From Sulfurovum sp. (GTDB lineage Bacteria > Campylobacterota > Campylobacteria > Campylobacterales > Sulfurovaceae), in NCBI GenBank assembly GCA_020719895.1, contig DYPM01000041.1:1-14111 (forward strand): a DNA stretch of 14,111 nt. Reading direction: 5' to 3'. Position numbers and translations under genes: made by a program. The notes under the pieces are model-generated. The model was not told the DNA's origin. It saw nothing but the letters and a program-made list of their open reading frames with translations, and did no database searches. Below, one piece after another: positions 7,323 to 13,938 of the stretch. Positions within the stretch are counted from its first letter, which is position 1; the number at the start of each line of letters is the position of its first letter.

Positions 7323-7994
7323 TTATTGAATTAGTTTCATTAGATATTCGATACGCTTGAGATCTTCAAGTACCTCTTTTTTGGTATATGGGTTTTTGAG
7401 TAGATATGTTGGATGATAGGTTGGGATAAGTGTGTAGTTTTCGTACTGCATTACGTTGCCTCTTATTTGAGAGAGTGGCGTTTCGTCTCCTGTGAGATAA
7501 CGATATGAGATTGGTCCTAATGTTACAATGATTGAAGGTGCGATGAGTTTGATTTGTTGTAGCAAGTAGGGTTTGCAACTGTATATTTCAGATGGAGTTG
7601 GAGTGCGATCATTGTATGGTCGGCACTTTACTATAGGCGTAACATAAACCTCGTTTGGAGAGATTTTGAGTACATTAGTAAGCATATTTTGAAACATCTC
7701 TCCTGATTTGCCTACGAATGGTTTGCCTTGATTCTCTTCGAGTGTCGTTGGTGTTTCTGTGATAAAAAGCAGTTTTGCGTGCAAATCTCCTTCGCCAAAA
7801 ATGACGCGAGTGCGAGATTTGCTGATATCACAGAGATGACATTGTGATGCTTGAATTTTGAGTTGATCAATATTTTGAGGCAATAGAAGTGGTGTATCTT
7901 CTTTGTTAAAAGCTATAAGATTGGTGTAGCGATATCCAAAATATTTATACATATATAGTTGTTTGAGAAGGAGTGCGTTTTTGAGATGTGTCAT
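7323..7994 (-). CDS. Family 4-like uracil-DNA glycosylase with Fe-S cluster
   Basis: A 223-aa protein of the UDG superfamily, which removes uracil from DNA to start base-excision repair. Four cysteines, C52, C55 (CHLC), C124 (VKCRP) and C140 (SCKPYL), are spaced as the [4Fe-4S] ligands of family 4 (UDGa). KPFVGKSGEMF (91-101) and the closing motif YHPTYLL with H194 (193-199) also match. Motif 1, normally GEAPG or GEGPG, reads TETPT here (79-83): the Glu (E80) and Pro remain but both glycines are lost, so activity or substrate range may differ. The N-terminal helix (LLLKQLYMYKYFGYRY) supports the ATG at 7994, although only a weak AGG precedes it. It follows the kinase gene by 6 nt on the same strand, so the two are probably one transcript. 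Confidence 0.83.
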   Translation of the reverse strand: MTHLKNALLLKQLYMYKYFGYRYTNLIAFNKEDTPLLLPQNIDQLKIQASQCHLCDISKSRTRVIFGEGDLHAKLLFITETPTTLEENQGKPFVGKSGEMFQNMLTNVLKISPNEVYVTPIVKCRPYNDRTPTPSEIYSCKPYLLQQIKLIAPSIIVTLGPISYRYLTGDETPLSQIRGNVMQYENYTLIPTYHPTYLLKNPYTKKEVLEDLKRIEYLMKLIQ

Positions 7995-8000
7995 GATGAT

Positions 8001-8681
8001 TTAGCCTATAGCGATGGTGATATTTCCAATAGTGCGGATATGAAGTAGGTTCTCTTCGATAGTCACAATATCACCATCAAGTTCGATGATATTGTGATAA
8101 CTTTTAAGATCTATAGTCATATCTTGTACTTGACCGTAAAATCCTCCAAATTTTCTGATCCATTTGATTGGTGTAAAAATAAAAAATTTACGACGGCTCA
8201 TTAGCATAAATGGTGTAAACAAAAAATGCAAAGGCAACATCATTACCAACGTAAAAATATATCTCAAAGCACCAAACTCAATCCATCCAAATCGCAATGT
8301 CTCTGCGATGATGATATGCTGTAAATCTCCCATATTGCCTGCACTAAAAAGAAAAAAGTGCTGATTGAGTTTGTGAAAATGTTGTGTAGATGTAATAATC
8401 GACTCTTCGTGTGCTATTTTTTTGAGTATCTGTTGGATTTGTGAAGTGCCGTGAAGTTTGGCGATTAGATTGAATGAGTCTGTTGGATTTATGATAAATA
8501 CAGTATCAATATAAGTTGTGTAGAGTTTTTGGAGTACACGCCGAATCGTGCCATCTCCACCATGGATAATCGCATAATCATATCTATCAATATCGGTTTG
8601 CTTCATAAGATCAAAAAGAGAGATAGAGACAATATCCAATCCTTCATAGTGCAGTGTTTTGCCGATGGAGAGTAGTTTCAT
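8001..8681 (-). CDS. Diacylglycerol kinase catalytic-domain protein, short form
   Basis: A 226-aa protein of the DAGK/lipid kinase family, which phosphorylates diacylglycerol or related lipids with ATP. The nucleotide loop HGGDGTIRRVL (40-50) is intact. NPTDSFNLIAKL (64-75) stands where relatives have PxGTxNDFA. SAGNMGD and a following Gly/Tyr-rich stretch match the start of the C-terminal beta domain, and ELDGD (200-204) matches the conserved DGE-type motif near the end. It is clearly shorter than the usual 290-310 aa, with most of the loss from the N-terminal and C-terminal domains. A strongly hydrophobic, basic-flanked segment (about 142-165, ending MSRRKF) probably lies on the membrane. 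AGGAG (minus strand of 8687-8691) precedes the ATG. Substrate is unknown; ceramide or sphingosine kinase-like activity cannot be excluded. Confidence 0.75.
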   Translation of the reverse strand: MKLLSIGKTLHYEGLDIVSISLFDLMKQTDIDRYDYAIIHGGDGTIRRVLQKLYTTYIDTVFIINPTDSFNLIAKLHGTSQIQQILKKIAHEESIITSTQHFHKLNQHFFLFSAGNMGDLQHIIIAETLRFGWIEFGALRYIFTLVMMLPLHFLFTPFMLMSRRKFFIFTPIKWIRKFGGFYGQVQDMTIDLKSYHNIIELDGDIVTIEENLLHIRTIGNITIAIG

Positions 8682-8702
8682 CGTGACTCCTACTAATAAA
8701 TT

Positions 8703-8734
8703 TTGTACAATCCAAACAAGTTTAGATTGTACAA
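8703..8734. promoter_or_regulatory. Perfect 10-bp dyad between divergent kinase and pqi promoters
   Basis: TTGTACAATC (8703-8712) and GATTGTACAA (8725-8734) are perfect reverse complements. The 12-nt centre contains a further AAAC-AA-GTTT pairing, so nearly the whole 32 bp can fold. Each arm also contains the self-complementary octamer TTGTACAA, giving two identical palindromes with centres 24 bp apart. The right arm read on the minus strand gives TACAAT (8731 to 8726), a good -10 box that would start the kinase transcript near 8719, about 38 nt before its ATG and with AGGAG in the leader. The sequence therefore looks like an operator overlapping the minus-strand promoter. The regulator is unknown. 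Confidence 0.45.
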
Positions 8735-8763
8735 GTTTGCTAAAGCTTTGCCTTTGGCAAGAG

Positions 8764-8782
8764 AGGAGTCATTTTGACTCCT
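8764..8782. repeat. Perfect 8-bp stem with TTT loop
   Basis: AGGAGTCA (8764-8771), loop TTT, TGACTCCT (8775-8782). It is GC-balanced and stable for its size but has no adjoining T-run on either strand, so it is not a typical terminator. The arm sequence is shared with the kinase ribosome-site region at 8684-8691. Confidence 0.5.
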
Positions 8783-8812
8783 ATAGACTTTTGGGTCGTA
8801 GGTGGAATAATT

Positions 8813-8828
8813 TACAATAGGCTACAAT
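8813..8828 (+). promoter_or_regulatory. Tandem TACAAT boxes ahead of pqiA
   Basis: TACAAT occurs twice, at 8813-8818 and 8823-8828, exactly 10 bp apart. Either is a plausible -10 for the pqi operon; TTGGGT at 8791-8796 is a weak -35 for the first, with a 16-bp spacer. The second would start transcription at or next to the ATG at 8836, giving a leaderless message. No Shine-Dalgarno sequence lies in front of that ATG. Confidence 0.45.
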
Positions 8829-8835
8829 TATAACC

Positions 8836-9477
8836 ATGAAAATTGAAAACGAAGAAGATTTAGATAATTTTGTCATTTGTCGCAGGTGTCATACGCTACA
8901 CAAAGTGCTACCGTTGCATGATGGTTTTAAGGCGTGCTGTAGTGAATGCGGTGCGTTGCTTTATCGTTTTGATAGTCGATTGGTGGAGCATGGATTGGCG
9001 TGGAGTATGACTGCATTACTCTTTTTTTTTGTGGCAAATTTTTTCCCGATTGTGCAGATTGAAGTACTTGGCAATACACAATTTGTAACTATTCCTATGA
9101 TGCTTGAGGCACTTTTTGAACAAGAGTTTTATATTGTAGGTTTTGTTTGTTTGTTTATTGTTTTTCTTTTTCCTTTGGGAACTTTTGTCATTTATGGTGT
9201 GCTTTTTTTGCTTTTATTTTTTCAAAAGGGAGAACGTAGCATTGGTAAACTTTTGGTGTTGCTTTCGCATCTTAAACCATGGAATATGGTAGATATTTTT
9301 TTGGTGAGTATTTTGGTCTCATTAGTTAAACTAATCGGATATGCTCAGATTCATATTGGAACTTCATTTTGGGCGTTGGTGTTGTTTGTATTGGTTGATA
9401 TTTATATCAACAAAACACTCCATCTTTCTGAAATTTGGATATTGCAAAAAGTCCGTTTTAAAAAGGAAATAGAGTGA
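8836..9477 (+). CDS. pqiA: PqiA family protein, N-terminal half (split PqiA)
   Basis: A 213-aa inner-membrane protein carrying one PqiA unit. A cytosolic zinc ribbon (C15, C18, C35, C38; CRRC and CSEC) is followed by about four transmembrane helices (about 55-75, 95-125, 140-165, 175-200). FFVANFFPIVQIEVLGN matches the conserved first-helix exit of PqiA/YebS. E. coli PqiA (about 417 aa) has two such units in one chain; here they are two genes overlapping by GTGA. By family knowledge PqiA sits in the inner membrane beneath the PqiB MCE ring and helps move lipids between the membranes. The ATG at 8836 has no ribosome site. A T9 tract lies at 9022-9030 in the first helix. The symbol is used for the family; this is the first of two halves. 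Confidence 0.87.
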   Translation: MKIENEEDLDNFVICRRCHTLHKVLPLHDGFKACCSECGALLYRFDSRLVEHGLAWSMTALLFFFVANFFPIVQIEVLGNTQFVTIPMMLEALFEQEFYIVGFVCLFIVFLFPLGTFVIYGVLFLLLFFQKGERSIGKLLVLLSHLKPWNMVDIFLVSILVSLVKLIGYAQIHIGTSFWALVLFVLVDIYINKTLHLSEIWILQKVRFKKEIE

Positions 9478-10088
9478 TTGAAATTGAACCTCATCATTTG
9501 ATTCGTTGTCCTCATTGCGATGCGGTGAATATCAATAAAACCAAAAAAAACAGATGCCGAAGATGTCACTCTGATATTTATCCCTACAGCAATTTCAATA
9601 CTGAAAAGAGTTGGGCATTTTTGGTGACTGCGATGATCGCCTATATTCCTGCCAATCTCTATCCTATATTGATCACCAATAAATTTGGCGTTATAGAGGA
9701 AAATACGATTATGGGCGGTGTGATAAGCTTATGGGAACACGGCTCTTATCCTATTGCGTTGATTATCTTTTTTGCATCAATGGTGATTCCGATTATGAAG
9801 TTTTTGATTTTGATTTATTTGATGATAAGTGTAAAATATCCAATCAAAAAAGAGACAAAAACCAATAGATATAAACTCTATTTTTTTACAGAATTGATAG
9901 GACCGTGGTCGATGATTGATGTATTTGTGGTTGTGTTGCTAATGGCATTGATACATCTTAGTAGTATTGATATTTTTGCAGGTACAGCAGCTACTGCATT
10001 TGCAATTTCGGTTGTGTTTACACTATTTGCAGCACATGCTTTTGATGAACAGTTGATAGCTGGAAAAAATCCTAAAGGAGAGATATGA
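9474..10088 (+). CDS. pqiA: PqiA family protein, C-terminal half (split PqiA)
   Basis: A 204-aa second PqiA unit. It has its own zinc ribbon (C12, C15, C28, C31; CPHC and CRRC), then about four transmembrane helices, with the family motifs AYIPANLYPI (about 56-65), SLWEHGSYPIA and GPWSMIDVFVV. The start is a GTG at 9474 that overlaps the TGA of the previous gene, with AAGGA (9463-9467) 6 nt ahead, so it is deliberately and efficiently reinitiated rather than the product of a frameshift. The stop overlaps the pqiB start by ATGA. The two PqiA genes probably form a heterodimer equivalent to the two-domain E. coli protein; this is inferred from domain count. Confidence 0.87.
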   Translation: MIEIEPHHLIRCPHCDAVNINKTKKNRCRRCHSDIYPYSNFNTEKSWAFLVTAMIAYIPANLYPILITNKFGVIEENTIMGGVISLWEHGSYPIALIIFFASMVIPIMKFLILIYLMISVKYPIKKETKTNRYKLYFFTELIGPWSMIDVFVVVLLMALIHLSSIDIFAGTAATAFAISVVFTLFAAHAFDEQLIAGKNPKGEI

Positions 10089-11701
10089 CACACACTATTC
10101 CAACAATCAAAACATCCGATAAGTTTGATTTTTTTACTTCGATATGGATTGTGCCTATCGTAGCTCTTTTTATCGCATCGTGGTTGGCATATCAATACTA
10201 CGACGAATTAGGACCTGAAATAAAAATCACTTTCCCAAGCAATCAAGGACTCAAAGCGGGACAGAGTCTTGTCAAATACAAAGATGTTCCTATCGGCAAA
10301 GTGACAAAAATCACTCTTGAATCAGAAGGAGAAGGCGTCATCGTCTATGTGAGAATGGACAAAACCGCCACCAAATATCTCAATGAAAACAGTGCCTTTT
10401 GGATCGTAAAACCAGAAGTAACAATAGGTGGCGTAAGCGGACTTGATACACTGATTACAGGAACGTACATCGGAATGTACACCAAAAAAGGCGAAGAGAG
10501 TATCAGAAACTTCAGAGGATTAAACACCCCTTTTAGAGAAGATAGTTTGGGAGAGTATTTTCATCTCAATGCTTCAGAGAGTTTTAATATCAAAGAGGGA
10601 ACTCCTGTCTATTTCAAAAAAATCGAAGTGGGAAAAGTGGAGTATCGCACTTTGTCGTTAGATGGAAAAAGTATTGATTTTTTTGTTTTTATTGAGAGTC
10701 AATATGTATCTTATATTCACACCGACTCTAAGTTTTGGATGAATAGCACTCTTGATGCTGATATATCCAACGGACATCTTAATATCAATATTGCACCGCT
10801 TACGCATCTTATTCAAGGTGGTCTCTCTTTCTCTTCAAGCGGACAAGACGCGTCAGACAGTGTGCCTAATCTGTTTGTTTTTCATCTTTTTGACAATCAA
10901 GCCGCCGCAGAAAAAAAATTAGTCAGTCGCGGAAAACATATCTATCATAACTATGAAGTACACTTTCCATACTCTATCGCCAAACTTGATAATGGTGCAT
11001 CAGTAGTTTATCAAGGGTATAACGTCGGTGAAGTCATCGACACTACAACCTACTACAACGCCTCGCAACATAACGTGCATGGCGTCGTACGATTAAAAAT
11101 AGATATGTCATTTTTTCAAGATATCAACGACACCTCACAAGATGGAGAGATTAATTTTAAAGAAGCGATTGATAAAGGACTCGCAGTAGCACTATCGCCA
11201 ATAGATCCTATCAGTGGAAGTATGCGTATTGATCTTCAATTTGCAGATTCCAATCTCACTACTCTATCTCGACACTATTCCTACTCTAATGTCGCTTTGC
11301 CTGTAATTAGCGAACAACCAAAAGATGTAATAGTGCGTTTTGGAGAGCTGATAGACAAAATGGATACACTTTTGATATCTATCAATCAATTGGTCGATAG
11401 CACCAAAAAGCCGTTGATTGACTCACTCAAAGATTTCAATCAATCAATGCACGACATCAAAACACTTACATCACAAAAAAGCTTCAAAAAGATGCCACAA
11501 ACTATCGAAAAAACACTCAAACAGTTGGATACGACACTCCAAAAAACACAATATCTCATGGAGAGTTACAGCGGTGAATCACTCAAAGGACAACAGTTAA
11601 GCCAAATGATGCACGCTATCACTCAAACCACAGAAGAGCTAAATACTCTACTCAAACTGCTCAATCGCAAACCAGAAGCACTACTGCTTGGAGATGACTA
11701 A
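10085..11701 (+). CDS. pqiB: PqiB, MCE-domain lipid transport ring protein
   Basis: A 538-aa MCE protein, nearly the E. coli PqiB length (546). One N-terminal transmembrane helix (about 19-36) anchors it in the inner membrane. Three MCE domains follow: about 44-135 (GLKAGQSLVKYKDVPIGKV), about 157-245 (FNIKEGTPVYFKKIEVGKV) and about 290-388 (LDNGASVVYQGYNVGEV). From about 415 to 525 the chain is helical and heptad-like, ending RKPEALLLGDD, a typical PqiB tail. In E. coli this protein is a hexamer of stacked MCE rings with a coiled-coil tube reaching toward the outer membrane, making a path for lipids. AAAGGAGA just ahead of the ATG and the ATGA overlap with pqiA indicate coupled translation. 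Confidence 0.93.
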   Translation: MTHTIPTIKTSDKFDFFTSIWIVPIVALFIASWLAYQYYDELGPEIKITFPSNQGLKAGQSLVKYKDVPIGKVTKITLESEGEGVIVYVRMDKTATKYLNENSAFWIVKPEVTIGGVSGLDTLITGTYIGMYTKKGEESIRNFRGLNTPFREDSLGEYFHLNASESFNIKEGTPVYFKKIEVGKVEYRTLSLDGKSIDFFVFIESQYVSYIHTDSKFWMNSTLDADISNGHLNINIAPLTHLIQGGLSFSSSGQDASDSVPNLFVFHLFDNQAAAEKKLVSRGKHIYHNYEVHFPYSIAKLDNGASVVYQGYNVGEVIDTTTYYNASQHNVHGVVRLKIDMSFFQDINDTSQDGEINFKEAIDKGLAVALSPIDPISGSMRIDLQFADSNLTTLSRHYSYSNVALPVISEQPKDVIVRFGELIDKMDTLLISINQLVDSTKKPLIDSLKDFNQSMHDIKTLTSQKSFKKMPQTIEKTLKQLDTTLQKTQYLMESYSGESLKGQQLSQMMHAITQTTEELNTLLKLLNRKPEALLLGDD

Positions 11702-12282
11702 TGACTCTACACTATCTATTTATATTCACGACACTTTTGTTTTTTGCAGGATGTAGTGGCAACCAGAGTTATTTTTTACTCTCGACACCAACACAACCAA
11801 AAAAAGTCTATCACGCACCAAAACTTTCGATAGGAGTCCAACATCTTACTTTGCCTGATTATATGAAAAAACACAAACTCACTATCGCTACTTCAAGCAG
11901 TGCGATTACGCAGATAGAGAGTGCAGTGTGGGGAGAGGATTTGGATAATGGATTAAAACATCGAATGATCTCTTTTTTGCAAAAAAAGTTTCAAAATCCA
12001 CAAGTCTATCTCTATCCGTGGAGTGTTTATAGTAATCCAACGGTGACAATTGATATAAATATTCATCGTTTTGTCCCGCAAAATGAACGTGTTTATTTGG
12101 ACGCGAGTTGGACGCTATATATAAATGCTACACATAAAAATGAAGCGTATAGATTTGCAGGATCTCTTCCTTTTGTTTCACAAAATCCTGCCGATATCGT
12201 TGATGCAATGCACCGAACTTTTGGACTTTTTGAAGAGTCGGTCGCAGGATCTATAGCCATAAATACAAAAGAGACAAAATGA
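11701..12282 (+). CDS. pqiC: PqiC-like outer-membrane lipoprotein (ABC-type auxiliary component)
   Basis: A 193-aa lipoprotein. Residues 1-17 are a hydrophobic signal and FAGC (15-18) is a lipobox with C18 as the lipidated residue; the next residues SGNQ lack the Asp at +2 that retains lipoproteins in the inner membrane of enterics, which agrees with an outer-membrane location. The mature part has the PqiC/YmbA pattern (SYFLLSTP, LTLPDYM, VWGEDLDNGLKHRM, TVTIDINIHRFVP, DASWTLY). Its start shares one base with the pqiB stop (TAATG), with GGAGA upstream. PqiC links the PqiB tube to the outer membrane. The stop overlaps truD by ATGA. Confidence 0.9.
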   Translation: MTLHYLFIFTTLLFFAGCSGNQSYFLLSTPTQPKKVYHAPKLSIGVQHLTLPDYMKKHKLTIATSSSAITQIESAVWGEDLDNGLKHRMISFLQKKFQNPQVYLYPWSVYSNPTVTIDINIHRFVPQNERVYLDASWTLYINATHKNEAYRFAGSLPFVSQNPADIVDAMHRTFGLFEESVAGSIAINTKETK

Positions 12283-13364
12283 AACCAATCTATCCACTGA
12301 ACGTACAAAACAATTTTCACTTCAATAGCTCTCCGCGAGATTTTACAGTCGAAGAGATACCTCTTTACACTTTTAGTGGCGAAGGAGAACATCTCATTCT
12401 TAAAGTACGCAAAAAAGAGTTGACAACATGGGAGATGATAGAGATCTTCTCTTCTGCTTTAGGTGTTCCTAAAAATCAAATTGGATATGCAGGACTCAAA
12501 GACAAACACGCGATGACTATTCAATACATTTCATTGCCTGCAAATAGCGAAACCAAACTTGCACAATTTTCTCATGAAAATCTCAAAATTCTCGACACTA
12601 CACGTCACAACAACAAAATACGCGTAGGGCATCTAAGTGCTAATCGCTTTTCAATGCGTCTCAAAAAAGTAGGCGGTATCGAACGAGACAAACTTAACTC
12701 CACATTAGAATGGATAAAACAAAACGGCATTCCAAACTACTTTGGAAATCAACGCTTTGGCACCGATGGCAACAACTGGGAAGATGGCAAAAAACTCATC
12801 GACGGCACACTCAAAATCCGCGACAAAAAAACACGTGAATTTTTGATCTCTGCGTATCAAAGCTACCTTTTTAATGGTTGGCTCTCCAAACGTATGGAGT
12901 TAAGTCATCTCTTAGATCACTTCAGTGAAGAGGAGAGTGAAAAAGTGATGGGACTACCCAAAGGAACACTTGCAAAAGTCAAAACACAACCGCACTTTTT
13001 TAAACTCCTTGAAGGTGATGTGATGATGCACTATCCACACGGAAGACTCTTTTTGGCAGATGATTTGATGGCTGAAGCGGTTCGTTTTGCGTCACTCGAT
13101 ATCGCACCCACAGGTCCAATACCAGGAAATCGCGAGAAGAGAGCCGAGGGAGTCGCCTCCTTGATCGAAACTCCATTTATGCAAAAAGTACCAGCAGACG
13201 GCGGACGACGTTACGCGTGGATTGGTGTGCGTGATATTTCCCATCGCTATATCGAAGAGAAGGCTCACTACGAACTTGAATTTACATTGCCCAAAGGCTC
13301 TTATGCGACCAATCTACTCGATGTATTAAGAGGCAAAAAAGATGATGGAAGTTTTGAAGAGTGA
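12279..13364 (+). CDS. truD: tRNA pseudouridine(13) synthase TruD
   Basis: A 361-aa enzyme that makes pseudouridine at position 13 of tRNA(Glu) and related tRNAs. The catalytic motif GYAGLKDKHAMT (69-80) contains the nucleophilic Asp (D75). IPNYFGNQRFG (151-161) is the second family hallmark, and the inserted TRUD domain lies about 155-315 (FLISAYQSYLFNGWLS, TGPIPG). The start PRDFTVEEIPLYTFSGEGEHL is also typical. Length agrees with the E. coli enzyme (349). It starts within the stop of pqiC (ATGA), so it appears to be the tail of the pqi operon although the functions are unrelated; this may simply be genome compaction. No residue of the core is missing. Confidence 0.95.
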   Translation: MKPIYPLNVQNNFHFNSSPRDFTVEEIPLYTFSGEGEHLILKVRKKELTTWEMIEIFSSALGVPKNQIGYAGLKDKHAMTIQYISLPANSETKLAQFSHENLKILDTTRHNNKIRVGHLSANRFSMRLKKVGGIERDKLNSTLEWIKQNGIPNYFGNQRFGTDGNNWEDGKKLIDGTLKIRDKKTREFLISAYQSYLFNGWLSKRMELSHLLDHFSEEESEKVMGLPKGTLAKVKTQPHFFKLLEGDVMMHYPHGRLFLADDLMAEAVRFASLDIAPTGPIPGNREKRAEGVASLIETPFMQKVPADGGRRYAWIGVRDISHRYIEEKAHYELEFTLPKGSYATNLLDVLRGKKDDGSFEE

Positions 13365-13371
13365 TACAAAT

Positions 13372-13905
13372 ATGAAAGAGATAGATAAAAAAAGTTTACT
13401 CAAAGCAAAACAACTTTTTGAGAGTAGAGATATTGAAAAAATAGAGGTTGGAACTGTGGTTGGACTACAAGATATTCACCGTTATATTTTTGATGATTTA
13501 TATGAATTTGCTGGAAAAATAAGAGAACAAAACATCTCAAAAGGAAATTTTAGATTTGCAAATGCAATGTATCTCAAAGAGATTTTAGTCAAAATTGAAC
13601 AGATGCCACAATGTAGTTTTGAAGAGATACTTCAAAAATATGTAGAGATGAATATTGCCCATCCATTTTTAGAAGGCAATGGAAGAAGTATGAGAATTTG
13701 GCTCGATATGATGTTTAAAACATCTCTTAAAAAAGTAGTCAATTGGCAATATGTAGATAAAACAAAATATCTTCAAGCGATGGAACGAAGTCCCGTAAAT
13801 GATCTAGAACTTAGTGTATTGATTCAAGATAATTTAACCGATAAAGTCGATGAAAAAGAGACGATTTTCAAAGGAATTGAACAATCCTATTTTTATGAGA
13901 CATAA
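13372..13905 (+). CDS. fic: Class III Fic AMP-transferase with C-terminal inhibitory motif
   Basis: A 177-aa Fic protein that would transfer AMP from ATP to hydroxyl side chains of target proteins. The active-site loop is HPFLEGNGR (97-105), with the catalytic H97 and phosphate-binding GNGR. The C-terminus ends GIEQSYFYET, giving the inhibitory helix motif S(x)3E with S172 and E176. From memory it is colinear with Neisseria meningitidis Fic, a class III enzyme whose own C-terminal Glu blocks ATP and whose tetramer is relieved by automodification. Related class III enzymes modify DNA gyrase. The frame opens at 13342, but I use 13372 since MKEIDKKSLLKAKQLFE matches the NmFic start. It follows truD by 7 nt, with only a weak GAAGAG upstream. 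No antitoxin gene accompanies it, which is expected for this class. Confidence 0.92.
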   Translation: MKEIDKKSLLKAKQLFESRDIEKIEVGTVVGLQDIHRYIFDDLYEFAGKIREQNISKGNFRFANAMYLKEILVKIEQMPQCSFEEILQKYVEMNIAHPFLEGNGRSMRIWLDMMFKTSLKKVVNWQYVDKTKYLQAMERSPVNDLELSVLIQDNLTDKVDEKETIFKGIEQSYFYET

Positions 13906-13938
13906 TACTAAAAATATAACTACATCAAAGATAAACCA

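Larger units (their letters stand above)
8684..8783. repeat. Hairpin-rich 100-bp element bounded by a 9-bp direct repeat
   Basis: TGACTCCTA occurs at 8684-8692 and again at 8775-8783. The left copy is, on the minus strand, the ribosome site of the kinase gene. The inverted form AGGAGTCA lies at 8764-8771, so 8684-8771 also has 8-bp terminal inverted repeats. Between them are a 10-bp dyad (8703-8734), the 8-bp palindrome AAAGCTTT (8742-8749) and a 5-bp hairpin TTGCC-TTT-GGCAA (8748-8760). No coding frame is visible. It may be a miniature or REP-like element inserted into the kinase leader, or simply a dense regulatory region. Whether it repeats elsewhere in the genome cannot be seen here. Confidence 0.4.

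Noticed and set aside
8764..8782. Intrinsic terminator in the divergent intergenic region
   Set aside because: Both flanking genes point away from it and no T-run adjoins the stem.
8684..8783. CRISPR array
   Set aside because: Only two copies of a 9-mer, no regular spacers and no cas genes.
9440..9500. Frameshift breaking a full-length pqiA
   Set aside because: The second gene has its own GTG start, AAGGA ribosome site and complete zinc ribbon, so both halves look like intact genes.
13372..13905. Toxin-antitoxin pair with Fic as toxin
   Set aside because: No small antitoxin frame is found on either side; the inhibitory motif is part of the Fic chain itself.
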